Part shown: piece after piece, positions 26,429 through 34,295 of the stretch | Layout of the letters: each line of letters opens with the position of its first letter | Numbering within the stretch: the first letter of the stretch is position 1 | DNA from: Candidatus Bathyarchaeota archaeon | GTDB lineage: Archaea > Thermoproteota > Bathyarchaeia > Bathyarchaeales > Bathycorpusculaceae | Direction: 5' to 3' | DNA length: 64,000 nt | Assembly: GCA_026014735.1 (NCBI GenBank) | Contig: JAOZHT010000002.1 | Coordinates: 558,001 to 622,000, forward strand | Translations under genes and position numbers: made by a program | The notes under the pieces: model-generated | The model's database searches: none | Seen by the model: the letters and a program-made list of their open reading frames with translations, nothing else | What the model was told of the DNA's origin: nothing

Positions 26429-27070
26429 ATGTCAACCAGCATCAGAGACGACACTTTCATGGCCCAGTTCAAATGTCCCCATGGCATCCAGGGACGCGAA
26501 GTTGCAGCGTTAATGAACCGCGAACACGACGCCCTGACAGAGTGGGGTTTAGGCCACGTTAGGGTGGGGGCTGGCTTTTCGGTTTTGGATGTGGGCTGCG
26601 GAGGCGGCAACACCCTAAGTAAACTGGCGCAGCTCGCCTGCAGAGGCTGGGCGGTGGGGCTGGATTGCTCAAGAGACATGGTGGAATATTCCAGGCAAAA
26701 TAACCAAGCGCACACAGTGGATGGTAGGATGGGGTTTTTGCGGGGTTCGGTGGAGAAGCTGGGTTTTTCAAGCGGCACCTTTGACCTTGTGACGGCTGTG
26801 GAAACATATTATTTCTGGGGCAACCTGACGGATGCCTTTGGGGAGCTGTACCGCGTGCTTAAGGGGGGCGGCTGCCTGCTTTTGGTGAATGAGATGATAA
26901 AGGACGGCAGATACGAAGTCGAGCATGCCCAAACCATCAAGAGAGCGCATGTGCATCTTGAATCGCCAAGCGACCTGACGGCGCAGCTGCAACAGGCTGG
27001 GTTCAGTGAGGTTGAAATCTTCTTGAAGGCGCAGACGCCCTGGAACACGCTTGTAGCCCATAAGGAATAA
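26429..27070 (+). CDS. Class I SAM-dependent methyltransferase
   Basis: 213 residues. Motif I is FSVLDVGCGGGNTL (about 50-63), motif II WAVGLDCSRDMVEYS, and the post-motif SGTFDLVTAVETYYFWGNL. The organisation fits small UbiE/Methyltransf_11 enzymes acting on small molecules; the substrate is unknown. The N-terminal GIQGREVAALMNREHD resembles methyltransferases of the MarR/arsenite-type neighbourhoods, but the cysteines needed for arsenite are absent. Confidence 0.85.
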   Translation: MSTSIRDDTFMAQFKCPHGIQGREVAALMNREHDALTEWGLGHVRVGAGFSVLDVGCGGGNTLSKLAQLACRGWAVGLDCSRDMVEYSRQNNQAHTVDGRMGFLRGSVEKLGFSSGTFDLVTAVETYYFWGNLTDAFGELYRVLKGGGCLLLVNEMIKDGRYEVEHAQTIKRAHVHLESPSDLTAQLQQAGFSEVEIFLKAQTPWNTLVAHKE

Positions 27071-27126
27071 GCAGGCTTCGACGCTGTAGCTTCCGCTGCC
27101 AAATTTGATGCTTGCTTTATCTAAGG

Positions 27127-27192
27127 GGAGGGAGGTAGCGGTGGAGCAGCAGACGTTTGCGCTATGACCCTATAAATAGAGGGGGGATAGGT
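27127..27192 (+). repeat. Intergenic TATA/G-run element, copy A (long form)
   Basis: A 26-nt box, from GGAGGGAGGTAG to GGTGGAGCAGCAG (27127-27152), then a 17-nt variable spacer, then CTATAAATAG followed by AGGGGGGATAGGT. The same architecture and spacing occur in inverted orientation at 33284-33348. The core alone occurs at 41963 and 55707. Confidence 0.75.
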
Positions 27193-27208
27193 CGCTTGGA
27201 GCGCAAAG

Positions 27209-27538
27209 CTACTTTATCAGCGGCACAACGATCCATTTGACGTTGTCAAAGCCGTATTTGCCGATAAGCGGATCGATAACGTTTGGGGCTAATTCATCGT
27301 CGATTTCCGAGAAGACCACTGTGTCGCCGACGCGGTAGACAATGCCGATTTCGGTGAGGTCCTTGAGCGCAGCGTATTTCCCGCGGATTTCCCAGTAACC
27401 CGGCTCATCTCGGCCCTCCTGCATAATCCATGAGTACTTATCGTTGGGGTGCTCGCCTTCCGTGTAGTTAAAAGCGCAGACCACCTCGCCTACGGTTTTG
27501 GGGTCATCGTTTGTATTAACATAAAACCAAAGAGTCAT
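27209..27538 (-). CDS. Hypothetical small protein
   Basis: 109 residues, no family recognised. The sequence is acidic and mixed strand/helix, with aromatic-rich segments (MTLWFYVNTNDD and YSWIMQEGRDEPGYWEIRG) and a C-terminal YGFDNVKWIVVPL. No cysteine cluster, signal or membrane helix. Its 3' end faces the repeat element, so a transcript started at that TATA-like core would be antisense to it. Confidence 0.6.
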   Translation of the reverse strand: MTLWFYVNTNDDPKTVGEVVCAFNYTEGEHPNDKYSWIMQEGRDEPGYWEIRGKYAALKDLTEIGIVYRVGDTVVFSEIDDELAPNVIDPLIGKYGFDNVKWIVVPLIK

Positions 27539-27590
27539 AACTATACACCAAAATTAATGGGGCGCTTCTAGCTTAAAGCGTTTCTTGCAC

Positions 27591-28205
27591 TCACCGTTGA
27601 GCCTCAATAAGCGTCAGGGTCTCAAAAAAGGGCAACGGCAACGAAGAGACAACATGCGCCCTCAGGTTCTGGTCAGCGAAACCCCGCAGCGTCGCCTCCA
27701 AGCCAGTAAGCGTGGACTGCATCAGCAAAACACGACCGTCCACGTTGAGGTAAGCCGGCACCAGCGAAATAAAGCGGTCCACCACCAGCCGCCCATCCGC
27801 GCCGCCTGCCCAAGACCGCGCAAGCCACGACTCCTCCTCATCCTCCAAAGAGGGCAAATACGGCGCATTAAACAGGACCCAATCAAACTTGGCGGCCAAG
27901 GATAGCGCCGAGAAGAGGTCGCTGCGGATAAAGCTGACTGCTGCATCGACGAGGTTTAGCTCTGCGTTGGCTTTGGCGCGATGTATGGCATAGGGGTTCA
28001 CGTCGACTGCGGTAACGTGGGCGCCCTGCTTTGCCGCCGTTACGGCTAAGATACCGCTGCCCGTGCCCACATCCAAAACCTCCGCGCCCGCATTGACATG
28101 CAGGTTTTCAGCGAACAGAAAAGAATCCTCGGCTGGCTCATACACTTCCTCATCGACGTCGAAGCGGCATGGGCCAAAGTGGACTCGTTTAAGTTGGGAG
28201 GACAT
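27591..28205 (-). CDS. HemK2/Mtq2-like protein methyltransferase
   Basis: 204 residues. Motif I is EVLDVGTGSGILAVTAA, and the acidic SAM-ribose residue lies in VTAVDVNPYAIHRAKAN. The catalytic tetrapeptide region reads FNAPYLPSLED, where most HemK family members have NPPY. In archaea and eukaryotes this family methylates the GGQ glutamine of release factor 1. It is the last gene of the srp54 operon and overlaps the end of rsmA by 17 nt. The P-to-A change at the second position of NPPY should not by itself abolish activity. Confidence 0.85.
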   Translation of the reverse strand: MSSQLKRVHFGPCRFDVDEEVYEPAEDSFLFAENLHVNAGAEVLDVGTGSGILAVTAAKQGAHVTAVDVNPYAIHRAKANAELNLVDAAVSFIRSDLFSALSLAAKFDWVLFNAPYLPSLEDEEESWLARSWAGGADGRLVVDRFISLVPAYLNVDGRVLLMQSTLTGLEATLRGFADQNLRAHVVSSLPLPFFETLTLIEAQR

Positions 28206-29007
28206 CTGCGATTGCTCCGAAGTCTTTAGGGGAAAGCTCCCTTACCCGCCGCTCATGGTGGGGCAGGCGCTGGGCAAGGCTTTCTGCGTCTGCTTTAGAG
28301 ATTTTTCGGCTGCTTTTCAGGTAGGGCGCAAGGGCTTTAGCCAGTTTCTTGTTGCGCTGCGTAAAAAGCCACTTAACCAGCTGCTTAAACTCCGCGGGGT
28401 TCTTCACCGTGAACGCAGGGGTGCTGTGGGGTTTTAGCCGCAATATCACCGAATCAACCTCGGGCTGAGGGTAAAAAAGGGTTTTTGGCACCAAATCCAG
28501 CACCTCTGATTCCGCCTGCTGCGCCGCAACCACCGTTAACCAGCCGTACTCCTCGCTGCCTACCGACGCGACGAGGCGCATGGCAAATTCCCTCTGCACA
28601 ATCATAACTGCACAGTCCACATGGCGCTCAAGCAGCCACATCACCAGATGAGAGGACAAATAGTAGGGCGGAATAGAGACGGCTTTGTTGAAGGCAGGCA
28701 CAGGCGCTTTAAGCACGTCGCCCTCCACCAATGAAACGTTAGCTTTGCCCCTTAGGTGTTCACGTAGGAAAGCGGCTAGCTGCGGGTCCTTCTCGACGGC
28801 GACGACTCCTCGGCAACGCTCCAGCAGAAACCGCGTTAAAAACCCAAAGCCGGCGCCTGCATCCAAAACCACATCTGACGGTTGAAGATCTGCGTAGTCG
28901 GCGAGTTGGGGGTACAAGCTGGGCTCTATCATGAAGTTTTGTCCCAGCAGCCTGTTAGGGTTGATGTGGTGGGTTAAAAGCAGCTGCTCGATTTGCTCTT
29001 GACTCAT
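28189..29007 (-). CDS. rsmA: rRNA adenine dimethyltransferase (Dim1/KsgA/RsmA)
   Basis: Dimethylates two adjacent adenines at the 3' end of 16S rRNA during small-subunit maturation. Typical elements are HHINPNRLLGQNFMIEP at the N-terminus, motif I VVLDAGAGFGFLTRFLL, and the C-terminal arginine/lysine-rich domain WLFTQRNKKLAKAL. Motif IV, normally NLPY or NIPY, reads SIPPYYLSS, so the first asparagine is replaced. I start at MSQEQIEQLL; the longer frame overlaps the DUF655 gene. At 272 residues it has normal length, and it sits in the srp54 operon. Confidence 0.9.
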   Translation of the reverse strand: MSQEQIEQLLLTHHINPNRLLGQNFMIEPSLYPQLADYADLQPSDVVLDAGAGFGFLTRFLLERCRGVVAVEKDPQLAAFLREHLRGKANVSLVEGDVLKAPVPAFNKAVSIPPYYLSSHLVMWLLERHVDCAVMIVQREFAMRLVASVGSEEYGWLTVVAAQQAESEVLDLVPKTLFYPQPEVDSVILRLKPHSTPAFTVKNPAEFKQLVKWLFTQRNKKLAKALAPYLKSSRKISKADAESLAQRLPHHERRVRELSPKDFGAIADVLPT

Positions 29008-29017
29008 CTGCTTTGCC

Positions 29018-29584
29018 TTACTGTGCCCGCGTGAAGAGGCGATATTTGCTGTCGCCCTCAAGCTCCTCCATAACCCGCTTAGTAATCAACTTCACGGGGT
29101 TAGGCAACTCAGTGCGTTTTTGGAGGTCATCAAAACTTTCAAAGGGCTTGCGCTGCCGCTCGTTGATGACTTGCCACATGTATTTTTTGCCGATGCCGGG
29201 CACAAGCTCAAGGGCATGCATACGGGGTGTTATGGCTCGGGCAGTGTTAAAGAAGTTAACAAACCACTTCTCGCGGTTAGCAACGATTTTGCTGATGACG
29301 CTTGGAAGCTCAGCTCTTGCAGCGGCGGTTAACTCTTCGTAGCCTATGCGGCCGATGATGTAGGTGACTTCTTCGCGGCTGTCTTTGCCAACGTGAACGC
29401 GGTCGCCGGGCTTTAACATCAGCCCCTCCTTCACCAGCGCCTCAAGGACCGTGAAAAATTCTTCGCCGACGCATTGGATAAGGGCGCCTGCACGGTAGCC
29501 TGCGCGTCCAGTGGGGCGGACTCCGGGTTTGCCGTGGGATAGAAAGTCCAGTACGTAAGCGTTCTCTTCATACCTTTTTTCCAT
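29018..29584 (-). CDS. DUF655 family nucleic-acid-binding protein
   Basis: 188 residues starting MEKRYEENAYVLDFLSHGKP. It matches the archaeal DUF655 family: GRAGYRAGALIQCVGEEFFTVLE, an OB-like strand region with DRVHVGKDSREEVTYIIGRI, and a C-terminal helix-hairpin-helix stretch, HALELVPGIGKKYMWQVINE. The helix-hairpin-helix suggests nucleic-acid binding. The gene is usually found, as here, between rpoF and rsmA, and a role in ribosome or tRNA maturation is plausible but unproven. Confidence 0.9.
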   Translation of the reverse strand: MEKRYEENAYVLDFLSHGKPGVRPTGRAGYRAGALIQCVGEEFFTVLEALVKEGLMLKPGDRVHVGKDSREEVTYIIGRIGYEELTAAARAELPSVISKIVANREKWFVNFFNTARAITPRMHALELVPGIGKKYMWQVINERQRKPFESFDDLQKRTELPNPVKLITKRVMEELEGDSKYRLFTRAQ

Positions 29585-29647
29585 AGCAGTCACTTGTGCC
29601 TCTAATGTATTTCCGTTAACTAGTTAAAAACACTTTAGCCAATTTAC

Positions 29648-30001
29648 CTATTTGAGGAGGCGGTTTTCATTTAAAAGTTCTACGATTTGATTCAGTTTTT
29701 GGGTTTCGATGATTTTGCGTCCGCCTGCTAAGAAGACACGAAGTTCATCTACGGTTTCAGGCATGCAGTTGATGATTTGGACAGCTTCCGCTTCGTCTAG
29801 CTCGTATTCTTTGATGAGCGTCTGCAAGAGTTCTTCAGCTTTCTGAGGCTCAACTTTGCTGAATTTGCTCACGTAGTCAAGGGTGCGGCGCTGGAACTGG
29901 TCAAGGTTTTCCTCGCCGATGCTTTCCAGTACCTTTTTGACTTCTGGCAGAGTTAGCCGATTTTCGCTTACTTCTCTCTTGCTCATTTTACTTTCACTCA
30001 C
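29648..30001 (-). CDS. rpoF: RNA polymerase subunit F (Rpo4)
   Basis: 117 residues, the Rpb4 homologue that forms the stalk with Rpo7. It carries ENRLTLPEVKKVLESIGEEN at the N-terminus and the helix-rich C-terminal part SKFSKVEPQKAEELLQTLIK ... AVQIINCMPETVDELRVFL. The GTG start overlaps the stop of the eL21 gene by four bases (GTGA), a sign of translational coupling. An internal ATG (MSKREVSEN) five codons later is an alternative. Confidence 0.93.
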   Translation of the reverse strand: MSESKMSKREVSENRLTLPEVKKVLESIGEENLDQFQRRTLDYVSKFSKVEPQKAEELLQTLIKEYELDEAEAVQIINCMPETVDELRVFLAGGRKIIETQKLNQIVELLNENRLLK

Positions 30002-30294
30002 GTACCTGTATAGGGCTCAAGATGCTCCGAACGCACAATTATGGTTTTTATGGCTTCGCCCTGTGGGACGCTGACCACGTAGCCTCTGCCCCGCTTCTCA
30101 ACGATAAAGCCTATTTTGCCGTGGAAGCGCTTATGAGGCATACTTTTCTGTGTGCTGGAATCCATCTTTATGATAACCTGGTTACCGGCTTCGTATACGT
30201 GAAGGAGCTTGCTGATTTTAGGTTTGCCTTTTTCACGAGTGGGTTTGCGCAGAAGACTGCGGGTGCCAGTGTAGTAGCCTTTTGAACCTTTCAT
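29998..30294 (-). CDS. rpl21e: 50S ribosomal protein eL21
   Basis: 98 residues, strongly basic, with the family pattern GYYTGTRSLLRKPTREKGKP and the SH3-like part MPHKRFHGKIGFIVEKRGRGYVVSV. A structural protein of the large ribosomal subunit. It lies between pus10 and rpoF, an order conserved in many archaea. Confidence 0.96.
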   Translation of the reverse strand: MKGSKGYYTGTRSLLRKPTREKGKPKISKLLHVYEAGNQVIIKMDSSTQKSMPHKRFHGKIGFIVEKRGRGYVVSVPQGEAIKTIIVRSEHLEPYTGT

Positions 30295-30304
30295 TCTATT
30301 TCAC

Positions 30305-31639
30305 CTATTCCATGATTACGTTGAGAACGTCAAGCTTAAGCGTCTTCGCTGGGTTATCGAGCAAAGCCGACACGTTGGGTACTGTACGTCCTTCATCTCC
30401 AGACACCAATTCTTTCACGTAGAGTCCGCCCTGACAACGAATTAGGAGCAGAGCTCTCTTAAGCGTCACCTTCTTAACTTCAAGCTTATATATGTACCTT
30501 TCCCGCACAATGTCGGCGCGGCGATGCACAACACGCAGAGGCGTCTGCTGCTTTATCAATGCCCCCGTGAGCTTCTCCTCTATCATACGCAAGCCCTCGT
30601 CGGTGAGGTCATGTTCGAATTCAGCCAGTAAACGGTACTCCTTCTGGGCGCCCTCCCCCTTCTTTAGGTGCCGCACATCATCTTTGGTGGCGAAATGCAA
30701 CTCGGAAACCTCAACTTTGCCTAAGCCGCCAGCGTTGATTGCCTGCTCAATCACCTTGAGGTCAACGGCGCGTTTTTTGGGTTTAGAAACCTCCACGATG
30801 TAGGGTCTGCCTGAACCCAGCATACGCGCATCGATGTCTTCTCTGCCGGAGGCATGGAAAAACGATTCTTCGCCGCCTGTTGCTTCCAGCAGCGGCTTAG
30901 ACGTGAAGGCCTCCACTGATTCAGGGTAAAGTTTGCCTGTGCCGCCGCATTTCTCGCAGCCTCTGCCATGGCAGCTGGAGCAGAACCACTCAGACTGGGG
31001 AATGGTGCGGACGAGTTTGCGGTATCTGCCGCCTACAAAAAGCGGGTTAATTTGCACTTTGACTTTTTCCTGGAATGGATCGATGACTGGAACCACTTCG
31101 GGGGTGAGGTACTCGGCTTCTTTGCCTGTTGCCTTCGCCAATGCTTTACCGAAGACTCTGCCGAATTCGTGGCGGATGCTTTCGCCGTAGCTGATGTTTT
31201 GAGTGCCTTTGAATTCATCCTCCCGCTCCTCGACGGCGATGGGCAACTCGATGCCGACTAGGAAGGTTTTGAATTCGTATTCTTTGAGTGCATCGAGGGC
31301 TTTTTGGGTTAAAGTTTCAACCTGAGCGAATTTGCCGTCGCAGAGGTGGCATTTGGCGTCGGCGGCCTCTGTGGGGACGCTTTTTTTGAGGTGTTCAAGC
31401 GTTTTTTTGGCGGCGTCACAGAAGCCGTTGGATGCTAAGACCCTAAGGCGCTCAATGCCTTCTTCCGATGCCTGCTGCGTGGCTAAATCGTTAGCTGCCA
31501 TGACGAGGCTGACTTTGAGGGCTGCTCCCCGGAGGTTGTTTTCCATGCAGTAGCCCAGCTGTGCGAATTGGCGGCCTAAGCAGTGGTCGCAAAGCGGGTA
31601 TTTACTGAGTAACTCGTATGCTTTCTCTAAAACATCCAT
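30305..31639 (-). CDS. pus10: tRNA pseudouridine synthase Pus10
   Basis: 444 residues. Forms pseudouridine at tRNA positions 54 and 55 in archaea. The N-terminal zinc/THUMP-like part has CDHCLGRQFAQLG and CHLCDGKF; a second zinc-like knuckle is CSSCHGRGCEKCGG. The catalytic loop is SGREDIDARMLGSGRPYIVE, with the nucleophile aspartate in DIDARML. The C-terminus ends in the usual ALLDNPAKTLKLDVLNV. The gene follows srp54 by 15 nt. Confidence 0.95.
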   Translation of the reverse strand: MDVLEKAYELLSKYPLCDHCLGRQFAQLGYCMENNLRGAALKVSLVMAANDLATQQASEEGIERLRVLASNGFCDAAKKTLEHLKKSVPTEAADAKCHLCDGKFAQVETLTQKALDALKEYEFKTFLVGIELPIAVEEREDEFKGTQNISYGESIRHEFGRVFGKALAKATGKEAEYLTPEVVPVIDPFQEKVKVQINPLFVGGRYRKLVRTIPQSEWFCSSCHGRGCEKCGGTGKLYPESVEAFTSKPLLEATGGEESFFHASGREDIDARMLGSGRPYIVEVSKPKKRAVDLKVIEQAINAGGLGKVEVSELHFATKDDVRHLKKGEGAQKEYRLLAEFEHDLTDEGLRMIEEKLTGALIKQQTPLRVVHRRADIVRERYIYKLEVKKVTLKRALLLIRCQGGLYVKELVSGDEGRTVPNVSALLDNPAKTLKLDVLNVIME

Positions 31640-31654
31640 CGCAGTAACCTACAT

Positions 31655-33001
31655 TTACCCTAAGCCCATCGGCATGCCGCCTTTTCCGCCCAGCCCAAAC
31701 GGCAGCTTCTTTTTGCGCTTAAACATCTTGAGCATCTTCTTCATGTTAAAGTACTGTTTAACCAGTTCCTTGACTTCTTTCTCGCTGGTTCCGCTGCCCC
31801 GTGCGATGCGGCGTGCACGAGAGGAATTAAGCAGTTTCGGATTCTCTTTTTCCGCAGGAGTCATAGATTGGATGATAACCTGCCAGGTGTCCAATCGGCC
31901 CTCCGCGGTGTTTAACATGTCATCAGGAATGTTTGAACCCGACATACCCGGCAGCATCTTCATCACTTTGCTGAATGGACCCATGTTTTTGACTGCCGCG
32001 AACTGCTCGTACATGTCAGTTAGGGTAAAGTTGCCGCTGAGGATCTCCTTGGCCTTCTTCTGGGGAACCTTGATTTCGGCGTCATGCACCTTCTCCAGCA
32101 GCGTCTCAAGGTCTCCCATGCCAAGCAGGCGCCCCACGAAGCGGCTGGGCACGAAGGCTTCGATGTCCTCGACTTTCTCGCCGGTGCCTATGAATTTGAT
32201 GGGTGCGCCGGTGGCTGCGACTGCGGAGAGTGCGCCGCCTCCACGGCTGGAGCCGTCGAGTTTGGTGACGATAATTGCGCCGATGGGGGTGGCTTCATGG
32301 AAGGTTTTTGCCTGCGCCAGCGCCTGCTGCCCGATGGTGCCGTCGATAACCATGATGATTTCGTCGGGGTGAATGCCCTTCTCGATGTCCTTCATTTCTT
32401 TAATAAGGTCTTTTTCTTCCTTATGGCGGCCAGCGGTATCCACGATTATGAGGTCGCGGTCCTGAAACTGCTTAAAGCCCTCTTTAGCCACCTTAACGGG
32501 ATCCTTAGCTTTGGCGTCGCCGAAGATAGGCACGTTGATGCGGGTGGCTAGCTGCTGAAGCTGGGCGTAGGCGCCCGGGCGGAAGGTGTCCGCGGCGATT
32601 AAGCCGACTTTTATGCCGCGTTTCTGGAAGTACCGCCCGAGTTTGGCGGCGTGGGTGGTTTTGCCTGAGCCCTGGATGCCCACGAGCATGATGGTTTTCT
32701 TTTTGCCGGGTTCCACTTTAAGGGGGACAGCTTTGTCGCCTACGAATTTGGTGAGTTCCTCGTAGACTACTTTGATGACGTGTTCACGTCGGGAGACGCC
32801 TGGGGGAACCTTTTCTTTAAGGGCGCGTTCCTCGATGTTTTTGCTGATTTGGAGCACTAGCTGAACGTTTACGTCTGCTTGCAGAAGCGCCCGCTGTATG
32901 TCGCGGACAAGTTCCTTCACTGCTGCTTCGTCGACGACGCCTGCCTTGAACAGTTTCTTAATAGCGTCGGTTAATGAGGAACTGAGCTTGTCTAGTGCCA
33001 T
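31655..33001 (-). CDS. srp54: Signal recognition particle GTPase SRP54
   Basis: 448 residues. The N domain is helical. The G domain has P-loop GIQGSGKTTHAAKLG, IIVDTAGRHKEEKDL, and TKLDGSSRGGGALS. The methionine-rich M domain (about 300-430) includes NMGPFSKVMKMLPGM and SRARRIARGSGTSEKEV, which bind signal peptide and 7S RNA. It ends in a glycine-rich basic tail. It is the first gene of the seven-gene minus-strand operon. No 7S RNA gene was recognised in the window. Confidence 0.97.
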   Translation of the reverse strand: MALDKLSSSLTDAIKKLFKAGVVDEAAVKELVRDIQRALLQADVNVQLVLQISKNIEERALKEKVPPGVSRREHVIKVVYEELTKFVGDKAVPLKVEPGKKKTIMLVGIQGSGKTTHAAKLGRYFQKRGIKVGLIAADTFRPGAYAQLQQLATRINVPIFGDAKAKDPVKVAKEGFKQFQDRDLIIVDTAGRHKEEKDLIKEMKDIEKGIHPDEIIMVIDGTIGQQALAQAKTFHEATPIGAIIVTKLDGSSRGGGALSAVAATGAPIKFIGTGEKVEDIEAFVPSRFVGRLLGMGDLETLLEKVHDAEIKVPQKKAKEILSGNFTLTDMYEQFAAVKNMGPFSKVMKMLPGMSGSNIPDDMLNTAEGRLDTWQVIIQSMTPAEKENPKLLNSSRARRIARGSGTSEKEVKELVKQYFNMKKMLKMFKRKKKLPFGLGGKGGMPMGLG

Positions 33002-33489
33002 CTGGGTCTCCGCCTATCACTTTATTGTTCTTTTAGATAAAGATTACACAACAAAGCAACGTTTAAACCTGAATCCGCGGGGTTGAAGCCTCAGGATAAA
33101 TAATTCCCCATTTAGCGTTCTTCACAATTCAGACGGCTCTTCATGCATCATTGGCTTCACCAAAAAAGCGCCATGCTAGAACATAAACTTTGGCAGGTTG
33201 TTTGTTTTTTCTTTCTGTGAAGAGCCGCGGTTTCTGCTTCACCATAAAAGTGCATTTTGGGGCGATTGCTGCTGCTCCCAAAGACCTACCCCCCTCTATT
33301 TATAGAGACAAAGAAGCGGCGCCTGCTGCTCCACCACTACCTCCCTCCCCCTCTTCAGGTTTTCTTCATAGGTTAACCATTAGGCGGCTAATAGACTCAC
33401 AAACATCAGAAAGCAACGGCAACAACTTTTGTGGTTGGTTTGGATAAATTTTAATGCAGCAACCCTTAACTCTTCTTTATAGGTGAAAA
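33002..33489. other. Intergenic region with repeat copy B and a long inverted repeat
   Basis: About 490 nt between the divergent srp54 operon and a small membrane-protein gene. It contains GGCTCTTCA (about 33132) and its complement TGAAGAGCC (about 33220), separated by about 80 nt, with related GCTTCACCA words on both sides. The intergenic repeat is at 33284-33348. A TATA-like TTTAGATAAAG at about 33034 probably serves srp54. No protein frame is convincing. Confidence 0.5.
33284..33348 (-). repeat. Intergenic TATA/G-run element, copy B (long form)
   Basis: Reverse orientation of copy A. On the minus strand, the 26-nt box differs from copy A at one base, the 17-nt spacer is unrelated in sequence, and the core CTATAAATAGAGGGGGG is identical, followed by TAGGT. 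A transcript from the core would run toward srp54. Confidence 0.75.
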
Positions 33490-33699
33490 GTGTTGGGCGC
33501 TGAGCGGGTAATCCACGCATCGATATTTGTATTGTTACTAGTAGGGATAGCTGCATTGTGCTTCTGGGCGAGCTACACTTACCTGCCGCTGGAGAGCAAC
33601 CTCATATTGTTCGTTGCCAGTATCCCGCTAAGCTGGGGAATCTTGCTGTTGGCGCTCTACGTTGCCTTCAGTCGGCTCGGCTGGAAATGGTGGAGCTAA
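33490..33699 (+). CDS. Small two-helix membrane protein
   Basis: 69 residues, GTG start, two hydrophobic helices (IFVLLLVGIAALCFWASYTY and the segment around SIPLSWGILLLALYVAF), with a short exterior or interior loop between. Family not recognised. It has its own promoter-like TTTATAG just upstream at about 33475. It converges with aIF5A after 47 nt. Confidence 0.5.
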   Translation: MLGAERVIHASIFVLLLVGIAALCFWASYTYLPLESNLILFVASIPLSWGILLLALYVAFSRLGWKWWS

Positions 33700-33746
33700 A
33701 AAAGCAAAGCTGACTAAATGGAAAAGAAAGCCGCAGAAGAAAGCGG

Positions 33747-34139
33747 TTACTTTGCGCGGACGATTTTGACTTTGCCCAGAATCTTCCAGTACTCTATCTC
33801 GGTGCCCGGGGTCAATTTTGCTTTTAGGTCTTCCTCTTCTGGGAAGGGGGCGTCGAGGTACTCGTAGCTTTCTAGGTCCATGATTTGGACGCCTGTTGGG
33901 TTAACTGCGAAGACTTGGCCTGGGCGCTTGTCGATTATGGGGACTTCTGCGCCTGCATCCACTGGTTTAACGAATTGTCTTTTCTGGTTATCGAATACGC
34001 CGATTGCGACGATGCGGGCTTTGGCTGCGCCGTGTTTGCCTGGTTTAGATTTGGCTATGTCAACGATGCGGCAGGGTTCGCCTTCAATCATCATGTACCC
34101 GCCAACGCGTAGTTCTCCGACGTCTACTGGTTTGCTCAT
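33747..34139 (-). CDS. eif5a: Translation initiation factor 5A (aIF5A)
   Basis: 130 residues. The N-terminal SH3-like domain carries the modification loop SKPGKHGAAKAR, whose lysine is converted to deoxyhypusine or hypusine. The C-terminal OB-fold begins GVFDNQKRQFVKPVDAGAEV. The factor promotes peptide-bond formation at poor substrates such as proline runs. It stands alone, with a TATA-like region at about 34160-34195. Confidence 0.97.
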   Translation of the reverse strand: MSKPVDVGELRVGGYMMIEGEPCRIVDIAKSKPGKHGAAKARIVAIGVFDNQKRQFVKPVDAGAEVPIIDKRPGQVFAVNPTGVQIMDLESYEYLDAPFPEEEDLKAKLTPGTEIEYWKILGKVKIVRAK

Positions 34140-34295
34140 ACACTCACCACAGTAAAGATTCTATTTAATGCAATTCCTAATTACACCCATATATAGATTA
34201 AGGTTCACGCCCGCGTAAAAGTGACTTAGTGGCGTGTTGTATACCAGAGATTTTTACGTTTAAAAAAGCAAAAATGCAGAGAATGAGAAAGTCCG

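Noticed and set aside
31674-32372. A 232-codon plus-strand frame opposite srp54
   Set aside because: It is the antisense shadow of the SRP54 G and M domains, has no family features, and its codons mirror the conserved minus-strand gene.
33002-33280. 7S (SRP) RNA gene next to srp54
   Set aside because: The inverted repeat there is AT-moderate and lacks the conserved helix 8 loop and GGAA-type motifs expected of archaeal 7S RNA.
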